32,838 nucleotides of DNA from CAYNRQ01 sp964399875 (lineage in GTDB: Archaea; Aenigmatarchaeota; Aenigmatarchaeia; QMZP01), in NCBI GenBank assembly GCA_964399875.1, contig CAYNRQ010000005.1, positions 1 to 32,838 of the forward strand, read 5' to 3'. The translations under genes were made by a program, and so were the position numbers. Below are positions 1 through 7,996 of this stretch, one piece after another. The notes below the pieces were generated by a model. It ran no database searches. It was given only the letters and a program-made list of their open reading frames with translations, and was not told where the DNA came from. Each line of letters opens with the position of its first letter. Within the stretch, counting starts at the first letter, position 1.

Positions 1-77
1 CATATCACCTCTAGTCTTATATTTATTGCTTTACGGAATTAAATTCACAGAGCCCCTTACTTTACTATAAATATTTC

Positions 78-255
78 TTTAAATCAGAATTCCACCGGTC
101 TCTGACCGGTGGTTCCAACAAGGTAATCGCTAACAGTCACCAGTCACTATGCGGAATACTCTCAAACAATTAACCAGGAGCTCCGCATCCCACCAGTCTT
201 ATTAACCAATTGTGTGTGACTGGTGGTAAGGAGCTAATCAATTAACCGTTTGAGA
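78..255 (+). repeat. Structured ~178-bp dispersed repeat, copy 1
   Basis: Nearly identical to 28631-28810 and to the partial copy at 32786-32838, all in the same orientation. Differences from copy 2 are single substitutions and two 1-nt indels. It opens with TTTAAATCAG and carries a perfect 9-bp hairpin, CCACCGGTC/GACCGGTGG with a 3-nt loop. Further in, CACCAGTCAC and CCACCAGTC can each pair with the same downstream GTGACTGGTGG, and the pair CTCAAAC/GTTTGAG brackets the right half. No open frame spans it. It is most likely a non-autonomous mobile element or a mobile structured RNA; the kind is not determined. Confidence 0.85.
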
Positions 256-400
256 AAAACAAGATGTTGTTGGTTCTTGGGAGATTTCCTGACGATTGTC
301 CGCCAGTAAATATACAGCTTTTAGGCCACTGGTGATTGACACCCTTCACTCTTGGCAGAACAACTGCATAATTCTGATAAATCCTTCATGAAAAAAGAAA

Positions 401-410
401 TATTTATATC
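401..410 (+). promoter_or_regulatory. TATA-like box for the ArsA/Get3 gene
   Basis: TATTTATATC is centred about 25 nt before the ATG at 430, the spacing expected for an archaeal promoter whose transcript begins at or next to the start codon. This favours ATG 430 over the upstream in-frame TTG 352 and ATG 388. Confidence 0.55.
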
Positions 411-429
411 TGCCAGTGAAATAAATCTT

Positions 430-1386
430 ATGAGCCTTAAAGATATTATAAAGAAAAAAAGAAACCCCACATTCTATTTTTTCTCAGGGAAGGGTGGTGT
501 AGGCAAAACATCCGTAGCTGCTGCATCTGCTTTGTGGTTTTCAGGCAAGGGCAAGAAGGTCCTTATAATATCCACAGACCCCGCACATTCCTTATCAGAC
601 TCCTTTGAAATTAAGATAGGTGGAGAAGGCCGGAAGATAAAAAAGAACCTCTTTGCTGTAGAGATTGACCCGCAGAAAGCTATGGCAGAATACAAGGAAA
701 AGATTGCTCCAAAACTGGAAAAGATAGAATACCTTCAGAGCCTCGGGCTCGAGGATACCTTTGATATAGCAGGTATGACGCCAGGCATTGATGAGATTGC
801 TGCTTTTGACAAGTTCCTTCAGTACATGGGATCTGAGGATTATGATGTGATAATATTTGACACTGCGCCAACAGGTCATGCCCTAAGGTTCCTGTCTCTG
901 CCAGACATCATGGATTCCTGGGTTGGAAAGATAATAAAGATAAGAATGAAATTTGCAGGTCTCGCAAATCTTGTAAAAAAAATACTGCCGTTTGGAAAAT
1001 CAGACGATGAACCAGGCCTGGGAACAGAACAATTTGAAGCCATGAAAAAAAGAATAGAAAAGGCAAGGGAGATCCTTTCAAACCCAAAGAAGACACATTA
1101 TAATATTGTCTTGATACCAGAGGAAATGAGCATACTAGAATCCGAAAGAGCTATAAAAACTCTGGGACAGTACAACATAAAGATAGAAAATATTATAGTA
1201 AACCAATTAGTTCCAAAAAACCCCCATTGCGAATTCTGCAAAGAAAAAAGAAAAATCCAGCTCGAAAGAATGAAAATAATCAGTGATAAATTCAAGAAAT
1301 ACAAAACAATGAAGTTGCAGTTATTTAAAGAAGAGGTCAAAGGATTTGAGATGCTAGAGAAAGTAGGGAAAGAATTATACGGGTAA
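430..1386 (+). CDS. ArsA/Get3 (TRC40)-family ATPase
   Basis: This is a 318-residue P-loop ATPase of the ArsA/Get3 family. It has the deviant Walker A GKGGVGKT at about residues 20-27, STDPAHSLSDSF (switch I region) at about 48-59, DTAPTGH at about 144-150 and a CxxC pair (C267, C270) like the zinc-binding pair of Get3 dimers. It is one ATPase unit, the Get3 size, rather than the duplicated bacterial ArsA. In the family such proteins deliver tail-anchored membrane proteins or drive arsenite efflux; no arsenic genes are nearby, so a targeting role is the better inference. The start at 430 is chosen because a TATA-like box lies 25 nt upstream. Confidence 0.9.
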   Translation: MSLKDIIKKKRNPTFYFFSGKGGVGKTSVAAASALWFSGKGKKVLIISTDPAHSLSDSFEIKIGGEGRKIKKNLFAVEIDPQKAMAEYKEKIAPKLEKIEYLQSLGLEDTFDIAGMTPGIDEIAAFDKFLQYMGSEDYDVIIFDTAPTGHALRFLSLPDIMDSWVGKIIKIRMKFAGLANLVKKILPFGKSDDEPGLGTEQFEAMKKRIEKAREILSNPKKTHYNIVLIPEEMSILESERAIKTLGQYNIKIENIIVNQLVPKNPHCEFCKEKRKIQLERMKIISDKFKKYKTMKLQLFKEEVKGFEMLEKVGKELYG

Positions 1387-1487
1387 TCCTATTTTTCTGA
1401 AACAAAGTTTAGTGAAAACATTGACAGCAATAAAGCAAAAGAATTTTCTTATAGTTCTTGGGCCTAGGAGCTGTCTGAAATTATTTA
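1387..1487. other. Intergenic stretch between convergent genes
   Basis: About 100 nt of AT-rich sequence between the ends of the ArsA/Get3 and MopE-like genes. I see no RNA gene or reading frame in it; the T-rich ends could serve as archaeal terminators. Confidence 0.4.
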
Positions 1488-1850
1488 TTAAAACCCCATC
1501 TTTATCAAGAAAAGCATCAATCCAAAAAGAAACACACCGATAAGTACTAATATTATCCATGGCGATCCCACGCATTCATCTACCAGACCATCACAATCAT
1601 TGTCTAATCCATCGTCGCATACCTCTGGAATAGGCTCTATACCGCCATTACACTCGCTCCATTCCTCATTAACACATATTCTTGTTCCGGGTTCACACGC
1701 ACCAACATTACTCCCACACGGTCTTGTGTCTCCTGTTTTGCATGGCACCAAGGATAACCACTCATTCTGGGCCAGAACAGAGCTAAAAGTTACACTGAAT
1801 AAAGCTAAAATGGTGCAGAATGCAGTCAAAATCAAGCTTATTTTTGGCAT
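1488..1850 (-). CDS. Secreted, membrane-anchored protein with MopE-type metal-binding motif
   Basis: This 120-residue protein has an N-terminal signal sequence (hydrophobic residues about 5-26, ending VLAQ) and a C-terminal transmembrane helix (about 97-117). Between them is a cysteine-rich domain with the motif CDDGLDNDCDGLVDEC, typical of the putative metal-binding MopE repeat, preceded by the usual GTRIC..EWSECNGG stretch. Six or more cysteines suggest disulfides outside the membrane, with Asp-rich loops binding calcium or another metal. It is likely displayed on the cell surface. It is transcribed divergently from the zinc-ribbon gene at 1882 with 31 nt between the two ATGs. The specific role is unknown. 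Confidence 0.8.
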   Translation of the reverse strand: MPKISLILTAFCTILALFSVTFSSVLAQNEWLSLVPCKTGDTRPCGSNVGACEPGTRICVNEEWSECNGGIEPIPEVCDDGLDNDCDGLVDECVGSPWIILVLIGVFLFGLMLFLIKMGF

Positions 1851-1881
1851 AATTAATTATTAATATTTAATTATTAATATT
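1851..1881. promoter_or_regulatory. Divergent promoter made of a tandem 14-bp AT repeat
   Basis: The 31 nt between two divergent ATGs are wholly A/T and contain TAATTATTAATATT twice in tandem. Both genes must be driven from this short stretch, so their TATA boxes overlap and the transcripts must be close to leaderless. Confidence 0.5.
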
Positions 1882-2274
1882 ATGAATCCCAATAAAGGGC
1901 AAAAAATACCGAAAAAAGATGTTGTCAAGTTTATTATAAAGGAATGCCTTCAGAACAGAAAAATGAAAACCCAGAAGGAGCTTGTTAAACAGATAAGTAA
2001 AGAACTGAAGAAAGGAGATAAAAAATACAGAATATCAGGAAAAAGAGCAAGGCTTATAGCCTTGCAGGTGCCTTCTATCAGGGTTCGTATTAAAACAAAA
2101 CATGGAAAAAAACCAAGGAAATGCCCTTGCTGTAGCCACAGACTTAAAAAGAAATATACAAGAACATTGGCTGGTAAAAAACTGCTCTATGAACTGAGAT
2201 GTTCTAGATGTAGCTATAAAGGCACTGAAGGCAAATGGGTTCCAAAGAAATACGAATTTGAATTATCCCTTTAA
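1882..2274 (+). CDS. Zinc-ribbon protein of unknown function
   Basis: A basic 130-residue protein I do not recognise as a named family. Residues 1-75 look helical and lysine-rich, possibly a winged-helix-like segment. Residues about 80-115 form a zinc ribbon with CPCC and, about 30 residues later, CSRC as the two metal-binding knuckles. The basic charge and zinc ribbon fit nucleic-acid or ribosome binding, but this is inference. The 3' end overlaps the convergent gene at 2263 by 12 nt. Confidence 0.75.
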   Translation: MNPNKGQKIPKKDVVKFIIKECLQNRKMKTQKELVKQISKELKKGDKKYRISGKRARLIALQVPSIRVRIKTKHGKKPRKCPCCSHRLKKKYTRTLAGKKLLYELRCSRCSYKGTEGKWVPKKYEFELSL

Positions 2275-2838
2275 AATCGTTAGCAAACCACCAATTACAC
2301 CTGCTATTAATCCTGTTAAAAAACCGGTAAAGATAAAGTAAACAGCTGATAGTGCTATAACTACTATTCCACCTACAAATGCTTTTTTGGATATAATAAA
2401 TGCACCTATCAGTGCACCTATGCCTAAAACAAGACCTATAATATTGAGCAGATCACCTTCTAATCCAATACCAGTAATGATATTAACCAAAACATCTGCC
2501 ATGGCCTTTCCTGCAATGGCGTTCAAGGCAGTGCCAACTATAAGTACACCAGCAATAATACACAAAGTAAAGCCAGCAGTCTTGATTATATCAGAAGCAG
2601 CGGATTTTGCTACGGGTTTGACTGGAACAGCCGGCTGGGCCTTTGCAGCCTCTGCTGGTTGCACTGACTGCTGAGCAGCTTGCTTTGATTCCAGCTGTAT
2701 ATTATTTATGGCCTGGTTTACTTCATTGGGATTGTAACCAGAATCAATCAGAATATTTTTTATGGCGTCTATGTTGTATCCGGCCTGCAATTGCTCCCTT
2801 ATATATTTCATTATTTTCGGATTAACTATTTCTACCAT
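2263..2838 (-). CDS. Membrane protein with N-terminal UBA-like helical motif
   Basis: A 191-residue protein. Residues about 8-42 (IREQLQAGYNIDAIKNILID and the following SGYNPNEV) form a three-helix motif resembling a UBA-like or helical-hairpin module. An Ala/Gln/Pro-rich linker follows (about 48-80), then four hydrophobic segments (about 86-106, 118-140, 143-160, 163-188). The start at 2838 is preferred over the in-frame one at 3006 because a TATA-like ATTTAAAAG lies about 25 nt upstream and the extra 56 residues show no family features. The function is unknown; the N-terminal module probably faces the cytoplasm and binds a partner. Confidence 0.7.
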   Translation of the reverse strand: MVEIVNPKIMKYIREQLQAGYNIDAIKNILIDSGYNPNEVNQAINNIQLESKQAAQQSVQPAEAAKAQPAVPVKPVAKSAASDIIKTAGFTLCIIAGVLIVGTALNAIAGKAMADVLVNIITGIGLEGDLLNIIGLVLGIGALIGAFIISKKAFVGGIVVIALSAVYFIFTGFLTGLIAGVIGGLLTILKG

Positions 2839-3021
2839 ATATATTAATTTGCTAAGCTCACTTTTAAATCTTATAATCACCCTTTCAAAGGCGGTCAGCG
2901 GAATTATAGCTGTTAACCAGCACCGCCATACCACTGGCTTAGGCTGATGGTGATTGACAGATAGTGTTCTTAAAAACATCAGCGGAAATTTATAATAAAC
3001 CGTCACTGCTAACGGAAAAGC

Positions 3022-3032
3022 ATTTAAATATA
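3022..3032 (+). promoter_or_regulatory. TATA-like box for the surface protein gene
   Basis: TTTAAATATAA lies about 25 nt before ATG 3051 and supports that start over the longer in-frame one at 2964. Confidence 0.5.
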
Positions 3033-3050
3033 ATATTTATTATAAAGATT

Positions 3051-4424
3051 ATGAAAAAAATGTCATTTTCGGTATTTGTATTTTTAATTGTTTTCACATC
3101 AATTATTGCCTCTGGTCTGGCTATCGAGGAGAAAATAAAAATTGAAGTGAATCCAGAAAATATAACAACAGACACTGAAAATATGATAACATTTATGATA
3201 AATATAATAAATAACCAAGAACAGGAAGATAAAATCTCAGTAGAGGTTTCTGGTCCGCATCCCTACTGGATTATACCCTATAAGTCCTTTGTTACCTTGG
3301 ATGCTAATTCCTCTAAAGAGGTGGGAGTAAATCTGTATCCAAGAGGAGACAGGGGAACTTTCACATACAACGTGGAGGCATCTTCTGATACAAACCCAGA
3401 GATTTCTGATATTGCTAATATAAAAATAGACATACCACCTGTCGTGATTGTAAAGAGCATCTCTGCAGCAGAGAGCGATGGTGCTTTGAACATTGATTTG
3501 GAGTTAGATTCATTAAGGTTTTTGAGTACAGAGATTATTTTAGAAATAAAGAATAAAGCAGGGCAAATAGTATCCACACAGATACTTCCAGTTAATATTA
3601 GGAAGGGTTTGAACGAGATTTCTGAAACCATTAATCTACCAGATTTGACAGCAGAAAGTTATACTTTAAGAGCAAAAATAAAGGCAAATGATGAAGAGGG
3701 TATAACAAGTTTTGATATAGAGCCAATACACAATATCACACAAAGTATGAAAACCATCTCAACACCCATGTATAAAGAGGTCACGATATATGTTCACAAC
3801 AGAGGAAACGTTATTGAAAAGAACTATGAGCTGTTCCAAACAACAGAACCAGGTAGTTTTGTGACTGGTTTGATAACAGCACCCTCGGGGTGTTTTGATG
3901 ATGAAAAAGGAAGAACATGCAGATATAGTATAGATAGACTGGAACCAGGCGCCACAGCAAGGATATCTTATAGAATAGAATACTGGCCTACATATGTTGA
4001 AATCGCAGCGGCAATCATTATAATAGTTGTTGTAGTAGTATTTTTCTTCCTCAGAGCAACCAAGCCCACAATAAAGAAAAGATACATAAAAAAAGGTGGA
4101 AATATACACAACATCATACTGGAGATAAAGAACCCATTCCTGCATCACATGAAAAATGTTATAATAAGGGATTGGATTTCACCACTGGCAAGCGTTATTC
4201 GTGAGGAATTTGGTGTTTTGAAACCTGTTTTGAAAAAGTCAGAAGCAGGAACAGAGCTTATCTGGAAGCTTGGCGACATAAAACCAAAAGAACACAGATT
4301 TTTAAATTACAAAATAAAAACAGCTGTTCAGGGAAGCTTTAAAATGCCAAGGGCCTCTGCTAGATTCTTAACACCGAAGGGCAAGAAGTACAGAATTTTT
4401 TCTCAAAGCATAGTCATAGAATAA
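3051..4424 (+). CDS. Surface protein with Ig-like domains and one membrane anchor
   Basis: A 457-residue protein with a signal peptide (hydrophobic residues about 4-23), two beta-rich segments resembling immunoglobulin-like or NEW3/CARDB domains (about 25-125 and 130-220), a third beta segment with two cysteines (about 240-315) and a strong transmembrane helix of Ile/Val/Phe (about 322-344). The basic stop-transfer sequence after it is followed by about 110 residues resembling a DUF11-type beta domain. Such architectures are common in archaeal envelope proteins. The function is unknown; display on the cell surface is inferred. The start is set by the signal peptide and the promoter spacing. 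Confidence 0.75.
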   Translation: MKKMSFSVFVFLIVFTSIIASGLAIEEKIKIEVNPENITTDTENMITFMINIINNQEQEDKISVEVSGPHPYWIIPYKSFVTLDANSSKEVGVNLYPRGDRGTFTYNVEASSDTNPEISDIANIKIDIPPVVIVKSISAAESDGALNIDLELDSLRFLSTEIILEIKNKAGQIVSTQILPVNIRKGLNEISETINLPDLTAESYTLRAKIKANDEEGITSFDIEPIHNITQSMKTISTPMYKEVTIYVHNRGNVIEKNYELFQTTEPGSFVTGLITAPSGCFDDEKGRTCRYSIDRLEPGATARISYRIEYWPTYVEIAAAIIIIVVVVVFFFLRATKPTIKKRYIKKGGNIHNIILEIKNPFLHHMKNVIIRDWISPLASVIREEFGVLKPVLKKSEAGTELIWKLGDIKPKEHRFLNYKIKTAVQGSFKMPRASARFLTPKGKKYRIFSQSIVIE

Positions 4425-4480
4425 TCCCTTTCTGCTCAGACGGTTTTAATTGGTCAGCTCGTGTCGCTGCTGGTTAATCT

Positions 4481-4490
4481 TATTTAAAAT
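4481..4490 (+). promoter_or_regulatory. TATA-like box for tRNA-Tyr
   Basis: TATTTAAAAT lies about 40 nt before the mature tRNA 5' end, which implies a leader of roughly 15 nt to be removed by RNase P. Confidence 0.5.
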
Positions 4491-4555
4491 GTTTAATAAC
4501 TAATAATAAGACAATAATCTATGCATCCGGCAGTAGCTCAACGGCGGAGCGCACG

Positions 4556-4585
4556 TTCCGTATCATATAAATATATGGATGCGAG
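4556..4585 (+). other. tRNA-Tyr intron 1 (30 nt, position 30/31)
   Basis: A near-ideal bulge-helix-bulge. The central 4-bp helix is CGCA/TGCG, with 3-nt bulges CGT and AGG cut after the second base. The intron closes on a 7-bp inner helix, TCCGTAT/ATATGGA. The outer exon helix is weak (2 bp). Confidence 0.85.
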
Positions 4586-4592
4586 GCTGTAG

Positions 4593-4632
4593 CCTTAAGG
4601 TCTTTTGAGGCCCAAGCCTGTGAAAGAAAGAG
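4593..4632 (+). other. tRNA-Tyr intron 2 (40 nt, canonical position 37/38)
   Basis: Once intron 1 is out, the outer helix is the full anticodon stem CACGG/CCGTG. The central helix CTGT/AAAG has one G-A mismatch, the bulges are AGC and AGA, and the inner helix starts CTT/AAG. The intron also holds a small hairpin, GGTCT/AGGCC. Confidence 0.75.
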
Positions 4633-4673
4633 ACCGTGAGGTTGGGAGTTCAAATCTCCCCTGCCGGATATAT

Positions 4674-5324
4674 TTACTCTACACCCAGCAGCTTTCTGAA
4701 TAAAAAGCTAGTGGCAATAACTATCAGAAAATACCACCAGAACCAGCTAAGATAGCTGCCTATAAATGGTATAGCTACCGGGGATATGGCCAGTATCTGG
4801 CTAAACATGACCTTTTCCTGATTACCAGCTACCTGATATGTCTTTCCTTCCAGTCTGATCATGTCAAAATTTTCATGGCTTTTACCATTCAATACAAAAC
4901 CAGTTACTTTATCGCCGTCTTTTTCCAGCGTTAACGCATATTGAGAATCCATGTAACTGAAGGAATTTGTTGCATTGTCAATAGCCAAACAATTTGGGTC
5001 TGCACCGGTCATCTGCACACAAAATCCACTGTATTGGCCGTTAAGCCATCCAAGGGCAATAAAAAACAAAAGCATGGAGACAACCATTGGTTTCATGTGC
5101 TGTTTGGTTGCTTTACCCTGCAGTTTCAGCTGCTCATTAAGATACTTGTTCATATTTGCTTTATCCCCTGCCTTTTGCGCTTTTTTCATCTTGTCGCCGT
5201 AATGCCTGGCCTCTTTTTTTATTCTTCTTATCTCTTCAGGATTAGTCAGTACCCTATAAATAGCAGAGGATGCAAACGAAATCAGCAAAGACCATATCAA
5301 AACCCATATTAAATCAGACACCAA
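4674..5324 (-). CDS. EMC3/DUF106-family membrane insertase (Oxa1 superfamily)
   Basis: A 216-residue protein with transmembrane segments at about 3-24, 79-96 and 170-212 and a basic coiled coil between the first two (EEIRRIKKEARHYGDKMKKA), the layout of archaeal DUF106 proteins, relatives of EMC3, YidC and Oxa1. A beta-rich insert with two cysteines lies between TM2 and TM3, probably outside the cell. The family is thought to help insert small membrane proteins next to SecY, and its place as the last gene after secY and adkA is the usual archaeal arrangement. It starts 5 nt after the adkA stop, so co-translation is likely. The stop codon lies just beyond the tRNA-Tyr 3' end, so the two are convergent. 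Confidence 0.85.
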   Translation of the reverse strand: MVSDLIWVLIWSLLISFASSAIYRVLTNPEEIRRIKKEARHYGDKMKKAQKAGDKANMNKYLNEQLKLQGKATKQHMKPMVVSMLLFFIALGWLNGQYSGFCVQMTGADPNCLAIDNATNSFSYMDSQYALTLEKDGDKVTGFVLNGKSHENFDMIRLEGKTYQVAGNQEKVMFSQILAISPVAIPFIGSYLSWFWWYFLIVIATSFLFRKLLGVE

Positions 5325-5329
5325 ATCAC

Positions 5330-5884
5330 CTAATCCAATGAATACCTCATTAGTTCATTAATCTCTTTAATTACAGATTTAACATTTCCCGGTTTAACAG
5401 TCACTATCTTCAACAACGCGCCTGAGACAGCTGAGTAAAAGCTTGCATAAACCCTGTTTATTTCCTGCTGAAACCAGTCCGCATCATTAAGGCTTTTTAA
5501 TTTTGCACCATATATCATATCACCTTTCATCTTTGGTTTTTCTGCCTCTATGAGGATCAGTATATCTGGGTTGAATGTGTCAAAGAAATCCTCGGATATT
5601 ACTGGAAGATACCCATGACCTGTTTTTACTGTGAAATAACCATTGACTATAACATGTTTGCCTTCCTTAAACGCATCACCCACTGCCTTTTCCAAATCCT
5701 TGTAAAACCTCTCCTTGGCCTTTTCCATTTTATCTATGTTTTCTTCAAACCATTTTTCCCTTACAATGCTTTTGAAATTTATGTACTTGAATTTTGGCAG
5801 AATCTTCTTGGAGCCATCCAGAACAAGTTTGATTATGGTATCCTTTCCTGTTTCCTTAAGACCAGTTATTAATACAAATTTCAT
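5330..5884 (-). CDS. adkA: Archaeal-type adenylate kinase
   Basis: At 184 residues this matches the archaeal AdkA family, which converts ATP + AMP to 2 ADP. The nucleotide-binding loop is GLKETGKDT at about residues 8-16, a variant of the usual Gly-rich loop. The family block with KTGHGYLP and NPDILILIEA (about 107-135) is present. The start codon overlaps the secY stop as ATGA, which indicates translational coupling. Its position between secY and the EMC3/DUF106 gene is standard for archaeal spc operons. The P-loop lacks the second glycine of many homologues, so substrate preference could differ. Confidence 0.85.
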   Translation of the reverse strand: MKFVLITGLKETGKDTIIKLVLDGSKKILPKFKYINFKSIVREKWFEENIDKMEKAKERFYKDLEKAVGDAFKEGKHVIVNGYFTVKTGHGYLPVISEDFFDTFNPDILILIEAEKPKMKGDMIYGAKLKSLNDADWFQQEINRVYASFYSAVSGALLKIVTVKPGNVKSVIKEINELMRYSLD

Positions 5885-7428
5885 TCCAACAACCTCCTTA
5901 TAGCAGGGTGCATATCCTGCATGTGCTGCATAGCTAACTCCTCATATAATTGATATATTATCATAGTAGCTAATAAAATACCTGTCCCTGACCCTAAAGC
6001 GCCAGTGAAATCTGCGTATGCTGCCAAGGCCCCCACAGCAGCTCCACCCAGCACAGCCAGGGCTGGTATGTACCTGTTAAGAACCCTTTCTATTATCCTG
6101 ATATCCCTTCTATAACCAGGTATCTGCATGCCAGTGCTCTGTATCTGTTCAGCAACTGCCTTTGCATCCATACCGGATGTGTTCATCCAGAAAACAGAGA
6201 ATAGTATAGCTCCTCCTATAAGGAACAGGGAGTAGATACCAACCCTTGCCAGATCAATCAATTCAAAGCTAATTAAGGAGCTCATATCCGTAGCTGACAT
6301 AATAAGATACCATAGCACACCACCTAATACAGCAAAAAACAAAATCATTTTTCCTGTGCTTTTTTTGCTAAAATAAGCAACAATAGCGCCTATTAAAGCA
6401 AATAAACCTACAAATACCATTATCTGCGCAATAACAAGGCCAGAGCCAACACTCGGGCTCGGTGGAATAAGGAAATATATCAGGCCGCCTGTTGGATTCC
6501 CTTGGGAATCAAAGCTTCCCAGCCAAGAGGCACCTCCCTGCGAGAGCATTCTTGCCATTAACTGGACATTAGCTAATAAAGCAGCAGTAAGGATAACAGG
6601 AATGTTTGATGTGTAGAAGAACCTCAGAGGCCACCTTCTTCCAAAACCCCTGACAGAACCAAATGCCAGAGGAATCTCTATCTTTATTGCGTTTGCATAA
6701 ATAACCAAAAGGAAAACTATTACTGTGGCAAGAACAGGAAGCATAGCTATAAATGCCTGAATGGTTTCACCAGCACCAAGAGCGGTCACAGCGAATGGTA
6801 TTGCACCAGCTGGTGGATTTCCTACTCCAGGCCAACCACCGCCCTGGGTTAATGGATTAAACATCCTGATGATTATTGTCTTGGAAACACCGCCCACAAT
6901 GAACAAACCAACGCCTGAACCAAATCCCCATTTGGATATAAGCTCATCCATGAATATGACAAGTATGCCGCCAAGGGCCAGCTGCGCTATCACAATCCAT
7001 GCCAGGCCGGGTGTTGCGGGAGGCACTGCACCCAAAGAAACAAATATCATGGCTTCTACTATAGATAATACTATAGCCAAAAACTTCTGCGTCCCCTGGA
7101 ACAATATCTTCCCCTTTTCTGATTTCAGATCCCAGGGTATTATCTTGGAACCTACCAACAGTTGCAGTATAATGGATGCTGTTACTATAGGACCTATACC
7201 TAGAGTCATTAAGGAACCAAAGGTAGAACCCAATAAAATCTGAAGTATAGAGAATTGTTCAAAGGTTGCTTCTCCAACACCGTAAACCGTTATCTGCGTC
7301 ATTACAAAATACAGGATTAGTATAAGACCTGTCCATTTTAGTTTAGCTTTGAATGTAAGCTTCACTATAGGATTGGCAACACCAGGTATCCTTTTCAAAA
7401 ATCCGATATAACCTTCCTCAAATCCCAT
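5881..7428 (-). CDS. secY: Preprotein translocase subunit SecY (Sec61 alpha)
   Basis: This 515-residue channel protein has about ten transmembrane helices and is the core of the SecYE-beta translocon. Family landmarks include the amphipathic N-terminus (GYIGFLKRIPGVANPIVK), the gate region after TM2, the long loop before TM6 (SVRGFGRRWPLRFFYTSNIP, typical of archaeal and eukaryotic Sec61 alpha) and the C-terminal helix 10. ATG 7428 is chosen because GGTGAG lies 3 nt upstream as a Shine-Dalgarno; an in-frame TTG at 7443 is the alternative. A TATA-like TTTTAAATAAAA about 40 nt upstream suggests an extra internal promoter after rpl15. Confidence 0.95.
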   Translation of the reverse strand: MGFEEGYIGFLKRIPGVANPIVKLTFKAKLKWTGLILILYFVMTQITVYGVGEATFEQFSILQILLGSTFGSLMTLGIGPIVTASIILQLLVGSKIIPWDLKSEKGKILFQGTQKFLAIVLSIVEAMIFVSLGAVPPATPGLAWIVIAQLALGGILVIFMDELISKWGFGSGVGLFIVGGVSKTIIIRMFNPLTQGGGWPGVGNPPAGAIPFAVTALGAGETIQAFIAMLPVLATVIVFLLVIYANAIKIEIPLAFGSVRGFGRRWPLRFFYTSNIPVILTAALLANVQLMARMLSQGGASWLGSFDSQGNPTGGLIYFLIPPSPSVGSGLVIAQIMVFVGLFALIGAIVAYFSKKSTGKMILFFAVLGGVLWYLIMSATDMSSLISFELIDLARVGIYSLFLIGGAILFSVFWMNTSGMDAKAVAEQIQSTGMQIPGYRRDIRIIERVLNRYIPALAVLGGAAVGALAAYADFTGALGSGTGILLATMIIYQLYEELAMQHMQDMHPAIRRLLE

Positions 7429-7545
7429 CAACTCACCGGTCAATTAATATAATTATAAGTTTTATTTAAAATTAGTTTTCTTTTTATCTTCCTCTAAGGT
7501 CAAAGTTTCTTTTATCCATAAACCCTGCAATGGGTTTCATAGTAT

Positions 7546-7950
7546 CTATATCCTGGCAACTTTTCCACCGGCCTTTTGAATCTTTTCCTCAGCCCTTTTA
7601 GAAAAGAGTTTTGCCTTTATTACCAATGGTTTTTCAATTTCCCCAGAACCAAGAACCTTGTCATATCCCAGTTCTGTTAAATCTATTTCCATTGATCCTT
7701 TTTCCAAGAGCTTTTCAATATTTCTTAAATTAATGGCTCTTTCCACTGGTTTTATATTCCTTTGCTTTAATGATTTGAAACCTCTCTTACCAAGATGACC
7801 CCTTTCATATCTTAATATCCATGTCTTCTTGTGCTTTTTTGAACCAGCGCAGCCTCTTCCTCCCTTGGATCCGGCACCCCGGTGCTTTTTATGGCTGCCA
7901 TAACCATGTGTTCTCTTTCCAAGCATCTTTACATGTTTTTTCCTTTTCAT
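7546..7950 (-). CDS. rpl15: 50S ribosomal protein L15 (uL15)
   Basis: 134 residues. The glycine-rich basic N-terminus (GKRTHGYGSHKKHRGAGSKG) is the L15 signature that threads into the large subunit. The C-terminal globular half ends KAKLFSKRAEEKIQKAGGKV, as in archaeal and eukaryotic L27a/L15. It follows rpl30 and precedes secY, the conserved spc order. The gap of 117 nt to the secY ATG is larger than elsewhere in this operon. Confidence 0.95.
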   Translation of the reverse strand: MKRKKHVKMLGKRTHGYGSHKKHRGAGSKGGRGCAGSKKHKKTWILRYERGHLGKRGFKSLKQRNIKPVERAINLRNIEKLLEKGSMEIDLTELGYDKVLGSGEIEKPLVIKAKLFSKRAEEKIQKAGGKVARI

Positions 7951-7996
7951 CTAAATCATTTCCGTGAATGCTTTATCATCAATTATCACTTTTTGT

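Larger units (their letters stand above)
4527..4668 (+). tRNA. tRNA-Tyr (anticodon GTA) with two introns
   Basis: The acceptor stem pairs CCGGCAG (4527-4533) with CTGCCGG (4661-4667), followed by discriminator A. C1-G72 is the known identity pair of archaeal tRNA-Tyr. The D-arm is GCTC/GAGC and the T-arm GGGAG-TTCAAAT-CTCCC. The anticodon stem CACGG/CCGTG and loop CTGTAGA (anticodon 4589-4591) appear only after removing introns at 4556-4585 (position 30/31) and 4593-4632 (position 37/38), leaving 72 nt. CCA is not encoded. Reading the gene without introns gave a mismatched stem and no U33. Confidence 0.9.

Noticed and set aside
352..429. N-terminal extension of the ArsA/Get3 protein from TTG 352 or ATG 388
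   Set aside because: The TATA-like box at 401-410 lies inside this extension and family members begin close to the P-loop.
4527..4668. tRNA-Arg(CCG) reading of the interrupted tRNA
   Set aside because: Taking TTCCG as the anticodon loop gives a mismatched stem, no proper position 37 and no bulge-helix-bulge. The tRNA-Tyr reading gives perfect stems, identity pair C1-G72 and normal length.
6761..7243. 160-residue plus-strand frame inside secY
   Set aside because: It is the antisense shadow of the secY coding sequence, Pro-rich as expected from reversed membrane codons.
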